IMG/VR virus record: IMGVR_UViG_3300042924_006012
Location: 1 to 42,680 of that record
DNA: 42,680 nucleotides
Reading direction: 5' to 3' (one strand)
DNA from: a virus
This document shows, in pieces, positions 25,112 through 32,214 of the stretch (positions within the stretch are counted from its first letter, which is position 1; each line of letters begins with the position of its first letter). The position numbers and the translations under genes were made by a program. Under the pieces are notes generated by a model. It was not told the origin of the DNA. It was given only the letters and a program-made list of their open reading frames with translations, and made no database searches.

Positions 25112-25651
25112 TTATTTCTTAACTACAAATAATTTATTTTGTGAATTTATCATATCTACTTCAGTGGCACTATAAATTGGTTCTCCACTTGATTTGTAAA
25201 CAAATGAATCATACTTGTATGGGTTATAGGTAATAATCATATCTGATGACGGGTCCGGAATATTATCACAAGGATATTCACAGAAATCCATTAAATCACC
25301 AATAACAAACGCATGGACATTCTTTGATTTTTCTGAACGAACTCTGTCTTTTCCACCTTTTCTAACTCTAAACTCAACATCCCCTAATTTAACATAATCA
25401 GCGTGCATTATAACTTTAGATTTATATGTTACTGAAAAAGTATGTTTGTGAAGGTTATAATAAACCATAACTCTTTTTCCAATATGACTTTCTTCTGAGT
25501 TATCGTGTCCACATTTATGACAAATGTATGGGTCGTCACCACCATCGGCTAAATCCCATGACCAACCACACTCATCACAAATTACTTTATCTTTTGTGAC
25601 AATTTCAAATATTCTTCTTAATTGAGATTCTTTAACTAATACTTTCATCAC
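25112..25651 (-). CDS. Zinc-ribbon protein of unknown function with KES N-terminal motif
   Basis: A 179-residue protein. A zinc ribbon is visible at residues 25-47: C25-x2-C28 in VICDECGWSW and C44-x2-C47 in YICHKCGHDN. The rest is mostly beta structure (GKRVMVYYNLHKHTFSVTYK; VKLGDVEFRVRKGGKDRVR) and includes CEYPCDN. The N-terminus MMKVLVKESQLRRIF resembles the starts of the two paralogues upstream. Zinc ribbons of this kind often bind nucleic acid or another protein, but no known family is assigned. It is one base from the gp15-like gene and overlaps the preceding gene by one base, so it is part of a coupled cluster of small and neck-like proteins. A structural or DNA-modifying partner role is possible; both are inferences. 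Confidence 0.7.
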   Translation of the reverse strand: MMKVLVKESQLRRIFEIVTKDKVICDECGWSWDLADGGDDPYICHKCGHDNSEESHIGKRVMVYYNLHKHTFSVTYKSKVIMHADYVKLGDVEFRVRKGGKDRVRSEKSKNVHAFVIGDLMDFCEYPCDNIPDPSSDMIITYNPYKYDSFVYKSSGEPIYSATEVDMINSQNKLFVVKK

Positions 25652-26052
25652 TAATAATGCGTTGATACCGATTTAACCGGTAATTTAAAATTATCTTGAA
25701 CCCATTTTTTCATAGGTTCGACCCAATGGTCATCAAACATAGTGTCTAAATGCTCACCATATTTACCCATAACTTCTAATATTGGCGCTTGATTTCTAAA
25801 CGATTTAGTTGACGGTCCATTTTCATAATAATCCACATCAAAATAATAAAAAACTATGTCAGTATCATCTTCCCCATTCCATTCACCTTTAAAGAACATT
25901 AAAAAATTTTCATCATCCTTATCAATATCCTCATAACCATCTTCGTCAGAACCAATCCCATAAACCCAATCAATTTCGTTTGGGTTTAGATAACTATCAA
26001 GATACTGATAGATTGCGTTAAATAATTTACTCTCTTTTATTACATATTCCAT
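25651..26052 (-). CDS. Small acidic protein, tandem paralogue B
   Basis: A 133-residue acidic protein. The first 17 residues, MEYVIKESKLFNAIYQY, are identical to those of the next gene upstream, and the C-terminal part is similar (PILEVMGKYGEHLDTMFDDH with WVEPMKKWVQDNFKLPVKSV). The two are therefore recent tandem duplicates that have diverged in the middle, where both are rich in Asp/Glu (DDENFLMFFKGEWNGEDDTD). No known family is recognised and there is no cysteine or membrane segment. It overlaps both neighbours by one base (TAATG), so it is translated in step with them. Confidence 0.75.
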   Translation of the reverse strand: MEYVIKESKLFNAIYQYLDSYLNPNEIDWVYGIGSDEDGYEDIDKDDENFLMFFKGEWNGEDDTDIVFYYFDVDYYENGPSTKSFRNQAPILEVMGKYGEHLDTMFDDHWVEPMKKWVQDNFKLPVKSVSTHY

Positions 26053-26441
26053 TAATCAGCCACAATTGTTTTAACAGGTAATTTAAATTTATTTTTAAAC
26101 CATTTTTTAAAAGGTTCTTTCCAATACTCCCCAAACATTGATTCTAACGTTCCATAATCATTAACAATTAAAATTGGTGTTTGATTTATAAAAGATTTTC
26201 TTGAAGGTTCATCTTTATAATATTCTTTTACGATATAAACAAATAACATCCCATTTTCATCATAATCGCCATCATATTCTTTATTATAAAACTCGATAAT
26301 ATGTGGGTTTTCCGTGTCTTTCTCCCCGTCTTCATCATATGTTTCCGGATTGAAAAAATCAATTTTATCCACATCATAAGACCCATCAATATACTGATAG
26401 ATTGCGTTAAATAATTTACTCTCTTTTATTACGTATTCCAT
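26052..26441 (-). CDS. Small acidic protein, tandem paralogue A
   Basis: A 129-residue paralogue of the following gene, sharing the N-terminal MEYVIKESKLFNAIYQY exactly and the C-terminal pattern PILIVNDYGTLESMFGEYWK with EPFKKWFKNKFKLPVKTI. The middle is acidic and low in similarity. Function unknown. The N-terminal 'VIKES' stretch also occurs in the zinc-ribbon protein two genes downstream. TAATG overlaps on both sides show translational coupling with the neck-like 170-residue gene and with paralogue B. Confidence 0.75.
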   Translation of the reverse strand: MEYVIKESKLFNAIYQYIDGSYDVDKIDFFNPETYDEDGEKDTENPHIIEFYNKEYDGDYDENGMLFVYIVKEYYKDEPSRKSFINQTPILIVNDYGTLESMFGEYWKEPFKKWFKNKFKLPVKTIVAD

Positions 26442-26953
26442 TAGATTCCTCTAAATTCATTTTCACTTACATAAGTGGCAACAATACTTCTGTAGAATGG
26501 TTTATATCCACCATACGTATGTTTATTATCTGACCTAACATATCCGTCATCACTTACCACATAATATCTAACTCTATCTTCTGTTTCATAATATCCAAGA
26601 TAATCCCCTTGGAATATCTCAACACCCAATTCATCAAGAGTTTTCTGATACAATGAGAATTTCATATTACCAGGTTCTTGTAATTCAACTCGTGAGTTTC
26701 CATAGTTTTTAGAACTTGGTGCCATTACTTGAACCAAACCTTGCAATTCAACAGGTGCCATGAATTGGATACCATCTTCGGTTACCTCACCATAAACATC
26801 GTCGGTTTTAGTCTTATATCTATCAATACGATAAAGAATCACGGTGAAATTCATATCACCCAATAACCATTCTTCTCCCATACCTATGTCGAGAGCGTAA
26901 TCTTCGGCTCCGAAGAATTTACCTAATCTTGTAATTGGAACTAATTTTTGCAT
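26441..26953 (-). CDS. Neck/head-tail connector-like structural protein (possibly gp14-like)
   Basis: A 170-residue protein at the head of the minus-strand cluster that ends with the gp15-like gene. It contains VILYRIDRYKTKTDDVYGEV followed by VELQGLVQVMAPSSKNYGNS, then GNMKFSLYQKTLDELGVEIF and QGDYLGYYETEDRVRYYVVS. The order (a Tyr-rich strand, a loop, a helix-rich middle, then 'GDY..YYETE..VRYYVV' strands) is like T4 gp14 and related neck proteins, where a 'GDLIY' strand occurs at the same place. The match is at pattern level only. It is the first gene of a coupled set and lies opposite the SET-domain gene, with 42 bases between the two starts. It may instead be a head-completion protein. 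Confidence 0.5.
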   Translation of the reverse strand: MQKLVPITRLGKFFGAEDYALDIGMGEEWLLGDMNFTVILYRIDRYKTKTDDVYGEVTEDGIQFMAPVELQGLVQVMAPSSKNYGNSRVELQEPGNMKFSLYQKTLDELGVEIFQGDYLGYYETEDRVRYYVVSDDGYVRSDNKHTYGGYKPFYRSIVATYVSENEFRGI

Positions 26954-26958
26954 ATATT

Positions 26959-26966
26959 GATAAATA
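26959..26966. promoter_or_regulatory. TATTTATC / GATAAATA element in a divergent start region
   Basis: The 42-base gap between divergent starts holds AGTATTTATC on the minus strand (GATAAATACT on the plus). It is only 5 bases from the minus-strand start but 29 bases upstream of the plus-strand SET gene start, so the direction it serves is unclear. Confidence 0.3.
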
Positions 26967-26995
26967 CTTCAATATCAACTATATTTAATTCAACT

Positions 26996-27364
26996 ATGAA
27001 AATCAGTCCGCCAACTAAAATATATCTTAAAGATAGTCCATTACATAACTTGGGTGTTTTTTCTTCACATAAAATAAAAAAAGGTGAGGTTATTGATATT
27101 TGCCCCTTTCTTTCTTTTCCACAAAGTTCTAAAGAAAAAATACCGGTATTTTCAAACTATACCTTTTGTTACCCTCGTTCTAATAATTGGACTACACACG
27201 CATTGGTCTTAGGTTATGGGTCTTATTATAACCATTCCAAAACACCAAATGTTGATTGGTATACAAATGAAGAAGACCAAACATTTGTATATTTCGCAAT
27301 AAATAATATTAATAAAGATGAAGAATTATTAATAAACTATGGTAATGGGTCTTTATTTGAGTAA
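26996..27364 (+). CDS. SET-domain protein (lysine methyltransferase-like)
   Basis: A 122-residue protein with the compact SET core. Seen: GVFSSHKIKKGEVI at residues 20-33 (the usual G-x-G-like entry strand), YNHSKTPN at 78-85 (the NHS motif that contacts S-adenosylmethionine), FAINNINKDEELLINYG at 100-116 (the final strand with the Tyr of the active site). Known SET proteins transfer methyl groups to lysine, often on histones or ribosomal proteins; the phage substrate is unknown. An in-frame ATG exists 48 bases upstream at 26948, but it would run through the divergent start of the 170-residue gene, so 26996 is preferred. The stop overlaps the start of the SNF2 gene by one base (TAATG), so the two are coupled. 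The cysteines usual in post-SET regions are absent. Confidence 0.82.
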   Translation: MKISPPTKIYLKDSPLHNLGVFSSHKIKKGEVIDICPFLSFPQSSKEKIPVFSNYTFCYPRSNNWTTHALVLGYGSYYNHSKTPNVDWYTNEEDQTFVYFAINNINKDEELLINYGNGSLFE

Positions 27365-29121
27365 TGGAAATTAATACTAGCATAGAATCTAAAGCGTTAT
27401 CCCTATTGGAAACTTATGAAGGGGGTAATAATTATTTAATTGAGTTAAAACGTAAATCTCAATTAAATAAAAAGTTTTATCCGACAAGAAGTCAATCAGA
27501 ATATATTCTTAACAACCACGATAAACAACCCAAAGTTGCAAAGAAATGGGTTATTCTTGACGCTTACTTCGCACAGAAACTCGCCGACGATAAACTATAC
27601 ACTGAAATTCCACAAAAAGTTTGGGTTGAAAAACTATTGTCTGACAAGGAAAAGGCATTTCATATTTGGGGTAAAGTTTTTGAAAATGAAGAATTACACC
27701 ATTTTTGGTTACCAAAAGCTGCAATAATTAAAGACAATACGGTTAAAGATGTTGTAATTGATTATTCCAAATATTCTAACCGACCACCACTTGACCACCA
27801 AAAAGAGGCAATACAAAAATTAGTTGAGAACAAAAAGTTTATCCTTGCCGATGATATGGGTCTTGGTAAAACAACCTCAACAATTATCGCAGGGTTAGAA
27901 ACCGGTGCCAAGAAAATTTTAATTATTTGCCCGGCAACACTTAAAATTAACTGGAAAAGAGAAATTGAAAATTATTCTGACCGGTCAATTTTTATTTCAG
28001 AAGGAAAACAATTTAGTACGGAACATGATTTTGTTATTGTAAATTACGATATCATGAAGAATTTTCACGACCCAAAAAAGAAAGATGAATCATTAATATT
28101 AATGTCAAAATTTGATTTGGTAATTATTGATGAGGCTCACTATATTAAAAATGCTCAAGCACAACGAACAAAACTTATCAACGACATCACAAAGAGTGTT
28201 GATAGATTATGGTTGTTAACCGGTACACCGATGACATCCCGTCCAATAGATTATTTTAACTTACTTAGTTTAATTGATTCACCTGTTGCCAAGAATTGGA
28301 TGGCATATGTTATTCGTTACTGTGCCGGTTTTCAATTCAAAGTTGGACCAAGAAAAATTTGGAACGTTCAAGGTGCGTCAAACCTTGAAGAATTACGAGA
28401 CAGAACTGCGGGTCTTACTTTGAGAAGATTAAAAGAAAATGTTTTAGATTTACCGGACAAAATTATCACACCTGTTTACTTAAGATTGAAATCAAAAGTG
28501 TACGAAGAAGTAATGGGTGATTATTACAATTGGTATGAGAAAAACCCTGAAGAATCAAAATCACTTACAGTTCAATTTACCAAGTTGACCAAAGTTCGTC
28601 AAATTATTGCTGATGAAAAAATATCACAAACAATCGAGATTGCGGAAAACATTATCGAACAAGATAAGAAAGTAATCATCTTTTGTAATTTTACTGATTC
28701 ATTAAATAAAATTACAGAACATTTCGGAAAAGCGGCCGTTAAACTTGATGGGTCTATGTCAAAACATGAAAGACAATTTAGTGTTGACCAATTCCAAGAG
28801 AATGATAAAGTAAAAGTGTTTGTAGGGAATATTAAAGCGGCCGGTGTTGGGATTACACTAACTTCAGCAGAGGCGGTAATCTTTAATGACTTATCATTTT
28901 TACCATCCGACCACGCACAATCTGAAGACCGAGCATACAGATACGGTCAAAAAAATAATGTATTAGTTTATTACCCAATTTTCGAGAATACGATTGAAGG
29001 AATCATTTACGACATACTCCACAATAAAAAACAAGTTATCGCAACCGTTATGGGAGATAATCAAAATACTGCCGACGCCGCTGAAGAAATTTTAAAGAGA
29101 ATTAATGAAATGCGTCGTTAA
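27364..29121 (+). CDS. SNF2-family DNA-dependent ATPase/helicase
   Basis: A 585-residue protein with a complete SNF2 ATPase. Residues 1-140 are an N-terminal region with a HARP-like feel (KRKSQLNKKFYPTRSQSEY), seen in annealing helicases such as SMARCAL1. Then Walker A DDMGLGKTT (163-171), LIICPATLKINWKRE (186-200), DEAH (256-259), LTGTPM (285-290), the second RecA lobe with VIIFCNFTDSLNKI and VFVGNIKAAGVGITLTSAEA, and box VI DRAYRYGQKNNV. By family it uses ATP to translocate on double-stranded DNA, anneal complementary strands or remodel protein-DNA complexes. In phages such proteins serve in replication-fork repair, as T4 UvsW does. It is coupled by TAATG to the SET gene. All motifs needed for activity look intact. 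Confidence 0.9.
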   Translation: MEINTSIESKALSLLETYEGGNNYLIELKRKSQLNKKFYPTRSQSEYILNNHDKQPKVAKKWVILDAYFAQKLADDKLYTEIPQKVWVEKLLSDKEKAFHIWGKVFENEELHHFWLPKAAIIKDNTVKDVVIDYSKYSNRPPLDHQKEAIQKLVENKKFILADDMGLGKTTSTIIAGLETGAKKILIICPATLKINWKREIENYSDRSIFISEGKQFSTEHDFVIVNYDIMKNFHDPKKKDESLILMSKFDLVIIDEAHYIKNAQAQRTKLINDITKSVDRLWLLTGTPMTSRPIDYFNLLSLIDSPVAKNWMAYVIRYCAGFQFKVGPRKIWNVQGASNLEELRDRTAGLTLRRLKENVLDLPDKIITPVYLRLKSKVYEEVMGDYYNWYEKNPEESKSLTVQFTKLTKVRQIIADEKISQTIEIAENIIEQDKKVIIFCNFTDSLNKITEHFGKAAVKLDGSMSKHERQFSVDQFQENDKVKVFVGNIKAAGVGITLTSAEAVIFNDLSFLPSDHAQSEDRAYRYGQKNNVLVYYPIFENTIEGIIYDILHNKKQVIATVMGDNQNTADAAEEILKRINEMRR

Positions 29122-29134
29122 ACCAATTTTCGAT

Positions 29135-29142
29135 TATTTATA
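29135..29142 (+). promoter_or_regulatory. TATTTATA candidate promoter element
   Basis: TATTTATA lies 21 bases before the start of the SOD-fusion gene, in the 42-base gap after the SNF2 gene, on the coding strand as at the other sites. Confidence 0.4.
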
Positions 29143-29163
29143 TGTAATGGTTAATCCAAACAT

Positions 29164-30696
29164 ATGAAAAAAATACAACAAAAAATTAAAGAGTTAGAAA
29201 CAGTAATCCTTGGAAATCACGTATTAAAGGAACAAAGATTGTTAATAACAGAAATGAAGAAAATTGGAATAGAAAAACTTCCTTATTCTTACTCAGCCTT
29301 GAAACAATTCATCGACCCCGAAACGATGGAATTTCACTACAACAAACATTACAAGGGATACGTGGATAAATTGAATGATGCTCTTTCAAAGAAAAAATAC
29401 GGGGATTTAGAGTTAATTCAAATAATTAAAACAATTGATAGATTTGATAAGACAATTCGAAATAATGCCGGTGGCGCTTTTAACCACGCATTGTTTTGGA
29501 ATATGTTATCTCCAAAACCAACAAAACTTAAAGGAGAACTTTATAACAAAATTATTAAACAATATGGTAGTTTTCCAACATTCAAAAAAGAATTTGAAAA
29601 AATAGCTAAAGAACGTTTTGGTTCAGGATGGGTATGGTTAATAGTTACCTCAAGAAATACTTTAAAAATAATGTCGACCCCTAATCAAGATAACCCATTA
29701 ATGAATGTTATTGAAGGTGGTGGGTTTCCAATCTTAGGATTAGATTTATGGGAACACGCATATTATCTTAAGTATAGAAACAAACGAGATGAATATATTG
29801 CAAATTTTTGGAAAGTTGTGAATTGGGATTTTGTTTCTAAATTATATGACATGAAAGTTGAAACAAAACTTCTTGAGACAAATAAAATGAAAGAGATACT
29901 AAGTGAAGGAAAATCAGAAATGTGTTCATCATCTGAAAATGAATTTTATAGAACTTTATTCAATACTAATCAAGATGTTAAATGGATTTACATGAATGGT
30001 ATCAATAAAATTATGAGAGAAGTTTTTTCTGAAAATTTTGTTGAAAATCCCGGTAATAACCAAATGTCAGGTGTTTATGAGTTAGAAGGACCGGGTCGGT
30101 CAGTAATCAATAAATTAAATACAAATTACACATCATTCTGTATTTTATTAAATGATGTAAATCAAGTTATTAAAAAATTAACAAAAAAACCACCAATTGA
30201 TTTTAGAAATAAGAATACAGAAGAACAAAAGAAAGAGGCTTCAAGATTTATTTCGGCAATTAATCATTATAAATTTCAAATATTTAATCGAGAAAGTTCA
30301 ACATTTCAAAACCTATTAAGGGTTTTAATTGAAAAGAATGCCGCAGGTTCAAAACGTGAAGAAATAACTGCATCAATATTGAGAAGATATTTTGGTAAAG
30401 GGGTTAAGGTTGAAATTGTTGGAGAACTTGGAAGTAAAAAAGACGCAATTAGCGGTGTTGATATTGAAATAACCAAAGATGGGGTCACTAAAACAGCACA
30501 AGTAAAACCTTTTAGAGAGAAAAAAATAACCGATAATGGTATTTTGTTGGAAGGAACCGCAAGTGTTAAAATTTATAAAACAGATTTAATGATATTTCAA
30601 AAAGGAAAAAATGTTTTAGTTTTCAATGAAAAACCAATAATTGTTAATGGTAATTTTTTATTCCCATTAGATTCGTTATTGTATGACATACAATAA
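29164..30696 (+). CDS. Superoxide dismutase fused to a PD-(D/E)xK nuclease-like domain
   Basis: A 510-residue fusion. Residues about 38-228 are a complete Fe/Mn superoxide dismutase, converting superoxide to peroxide and oxygen: metal ligands H58 (EFHYNKHYKGYV), H108 (FNHALFWN), D194 and H198 (LGLDLWEHAYYLKYRN). Q175 in NQDNPLM and the GG before FNH fit the Mn or cambialistic type. Residues 1-37 are a helical extension, and 229-255 a linker. The C-terminal ~255 residues are helical (NYTSFCILLNDVNQVIKKL; HYKFQIFNRESSTFQNLLRV), then a beta core with GVDIEI (D433) and TAQVKPF (Q446-x-K448). That is the D...QxK pattern of Mrr-type PD-(D/E)xK nucleases. A TATTTATA element lies 21 bases upstream. 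The SOD call is very strong; the nuclease call rests on short motifs. Confidence 0.85.
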   Translation: MKKIQQKIKELETVILGNHVLKEQRLLITEMKKIGIEKLPYSYSALKQFIDPETMEFHYNKHYKGYVDKLNDALSKKKYGDLELIQIIKTIDRFDKTIRNNAGGAFNHALFWNMLSPKPTKLKGELYNKIIKQYGSFPTFKKEFEKIAKERFGSGWVWLIVTSRNTLKIMSTPNQDNPLMNVIEGGGFPILGLDLWEHAYYLKYRNKRDEYIANFWKVVNWDFVSKLYDMKVETKLLETNKMKEILSEGKSEMCSSSENEFYRTLFNTNQDVKWIYMNGINKIMREVFSENFVENPGNNQMSGVYELEGPGRSVINKLNTNYTSFCILLNDVNQVIKKLTKKPPIDFRNKNTEEQKKEASRFISAINHYKFQIFNRESSTFQNLLRVLIEKNAAGSKREEITASILRRYFGKGVKVEIVGELGSKKDAISGVDIEITKDGVTKTAQVKPFREKKITDNGILLEGTASVKIYKTDLMIFQKGKNVLVFNEKPIIVNGNFLFPLDSLLYDIQ

Positions 30697-30708
30697 CACT
30701 TAACAATA

Positions 30709-30716
30709 TATTTATA
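30709..30716 (+). promoter_or_regulatory. TATTTATA candidate promoter element
   Basis: TATTTATA lies only 3 bases before the ATG of the 375-residue gene. If this is a promoter the message would be almost leaderless, so a translational role for this site cannot be excluded. Confidence 0.35.
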
Positions 30717-30719
30717 GTT

Positions 30720-31847
30720 ATGGCAGTTATACCGGAACCAGAAAGAAGTAAAATTTATACGAGAGTCAAACATCAATTAGGTGCGCCACTGAGAAGTGTT
30801 GAACTTGAAGATGAAATGATGGACTCGTTAATGGAATTATCTATTGGAGACTATGAGGAATACGTTCTTCAATGGTTAATAGATAGTCAATGGGTTAATT
30901 TAGTTAACCTAAACATGAATGAGAAATCAGTTGCAAAGGCGTTGATTACTCGAACAATGGACTTTGAACAACAATTTAGTTATTCGTACTCAAAAATTGT
31001 AGGCCTTCAAACAGAAGGCCCATGGGTTTTGAAAAAAGATTATTTTGTTTTAAGTGCAAATACTCAAACATACGAAATACCTGCAGGTCGTGAGGTTAAT
31101 GAATTATTATGGTTTAGTGATAGACCATGGAATGCATTTGGATTAGGGGCTTCTGCCGGTGGATTTGGTGCTGGTTTGGGTCTTGGTGCTAATGAAGCAG
31201 GATTTGCCCAATTAGGTAATGCAGGTTCTTATTTTATGATGTCAGGGTTTGATTATTTAGTGAGAATGCAAGAGGCAAATGTTTTGAGTAGAATTTTAGG
31301 AGGTTCACTTACCTATAGAATTACCGGATTACCTGATGGTAAGAAAAATATTCATTTATACAATACACCGGGAGGAAGATTTAATTGGAATAATATTAAC
31401 GGTTATGTGGGTAAAGCGGTGTGGTATTGGTATTATGATGTATCACCTGATAATAGAGCGGATTGTTTAAAAAATAATCCTGATGTTATTAAATTACCTT
31501 CGGATGTTCCAATGGATAATTTATCTTGGGAAGATTTAAACATACCGGGTCAACAATGGGTTAGAAGATGGTTCACCGCGTATTGCAAAGAAACGTTGGC
31601 AAGAGTTAGAGGAAAATATAGTGGTAATCTTAAAACACCTGATAGTGAATTAACTATGGACTATACATCTTTATTAACTGAATCAAAAGATGAAAAAACT
31701 AAATTAATTGAAGAATTAACAGGTGCTGAAGGATGGTTAACAAGATTAAGACCAGAAAAAGTGATGGAACGAGAGGCATTAATTGCGGAAAACTTAAACA
31801 AACAAATGAAATTTAGGGCAATGCCTCGACAAATATACGTAATATAA
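30720..31847 (+). CDS. Neck/head-tail connector-like structural protein (possibly gp13-like)
   Basis: A 375-residue protein. The N-terminus (IPEPERSKIYTRVKHQLGAP then ELEDEMMDSLMELSIGDYEE) is helical and the end contains AYCKETLARVRGKYSGNLKT with MDYTSLLTESKDEKTKLIEE. 'LARVRGKYSG' followed by an acidic helix is a pattern I associate with neck proteins of the T4 gp13 kind. Residues about 138-172 are a striking Gly/Ala-rich loop (GLGASAGGFGAGLGLGANEA), which is unusual in a neck protein. The middle contains many Trp and Tyr. If it is gp13-like, it would normally lie next to the gp14-like gene, but here a plus-strand block with SET, SNF2 and SOD lies between them and the strand has changed. The structural role is likely, the exact counterpart is not settled. 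Confidence 0.6.
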   Translation: MAVIPEPERSKIYTRVKHQLGAPLRSVELEDEMMDSLMELSIGDYEEYVLQWLIDSQWVNLVNLNMNEKSVAKALITRTMDFEQQFSYSYSKIVGLQTEGPWVLKKDYFVLSANTQTYEIPAGREVNELLWFSDRPWNAFGLGASAGGFGAGLGLGANEAGFAQLGNAGSYFMMSGFDYLVRMQEANVLSRILGGSLTYRITGLPDGKKNIHLYNTPGGRFNWNNINGYVGKAVWYWYYDVSPDNRADCLKNNPDVIKLPSDVPMDNLSWEDLNIPGQQWVRRWFTAYCKETLARVRGKYSGNLKTPDSELTMDYTSLLTESKDEKTKLIEELTGAEGWLTRLRPEKVMEREALIAENLNKQMKFRAMPRQIYVI

Positions 31848-31848
31848 C

Positions 31849-32184
31849 ATGGCAATAATTAAATCAATACCGTCAAGAAAAATAATAAACGGATTAATAA
31901 TTGATTCTTCAGAAATTTCTGTAGTATCAGAATTGGATTATAAAACCAATGGGGAAAGTTGTATTATTGTTAGAGGAGTATCTCAATCAGTAATCACTTT
32001 AAACTCAATAACAACTGACCATGTTGTTATTAAATCAATGACTAAAGTCACAATTAAACCTGATGTCGGAAAAATAGATGAAGATTATGATGAATTAGTT
32101 GCTGACCAATATGCATGTATCGAATTTAGATTTGTTGGTGGTAATTGGTATATTCTGTCATCCGATGGTTTAAAACAATCATAA
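31849..32184 (+). CDS. Small beta-rich protein of unknown function
   Basis: A 111-residue protein starting one base after the stop of the neck-like gene. It is almost all predicted beta strand (SELDYKTNGESCIIVRGVSQ, SVITLNSITTDHVVIKSMTK) and ends EFRFVGGNWYILSSDGLKQS, a 'GGNWYILSSDGL' pattern common at the ends of phage fibre, tip or decoration proteins. No enzyme motif is seen. It probably is a virion protein made with the neck-like protein, but no family is assigned. A shared terminator with the DNA polymerase gene follows. Confidence 0.6.
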   Translation: MAIIKSIPSRKIINGLIIDSSEISVVSELDYKTNGESCIIVRGVSQSVITLNSITTDHVVIKSMTKVTIKPDVGKIDEDYDELVADQYACIEFRFVGGNWYILSSDGLKQS

Positions 32185-32189
32185 AAAAC

Positions 32190-32213
32190 AAAAGTGGTCC
32201 TAAGACCACTTTT
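32190..32213. terminator. Bidirectional terminator between convergent genes
   Basis: A perfect 10-bp stem, AAAAGTGGTC (32190-32199) with GACCACTTTT (32204-32213), and a 4-base CTAA loop. It has a T run on the plus strand and, on the minus strand, another one from the A run at 32183-32188. It serves the plus-strand 111-residue gene and the minus-strand DNA polymerase gene. Confidence 0.88.
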
Positions 32214-32214
32214 T

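Noticed and set aside
25710-25725. GGTTCGACCC, like a tRNA T-arm
   Set aside because: It is inside a coding gene with no cloverleaf around it.
26948-26995. Upstream in-frame ATG that would extend the SET protein by 16 residues
   Set aside because: The extension overlaps the divergent start of the minus-strand gene, has no SET-like content, and the start at 26996 gives the normal SET entry strand.
31002-31020. Hairpin GGCCTTC/GAAGGCC on the plus strand
   Set aside because: It is inside the coding region of the 375-residue gene with no T run; most likely incidental.
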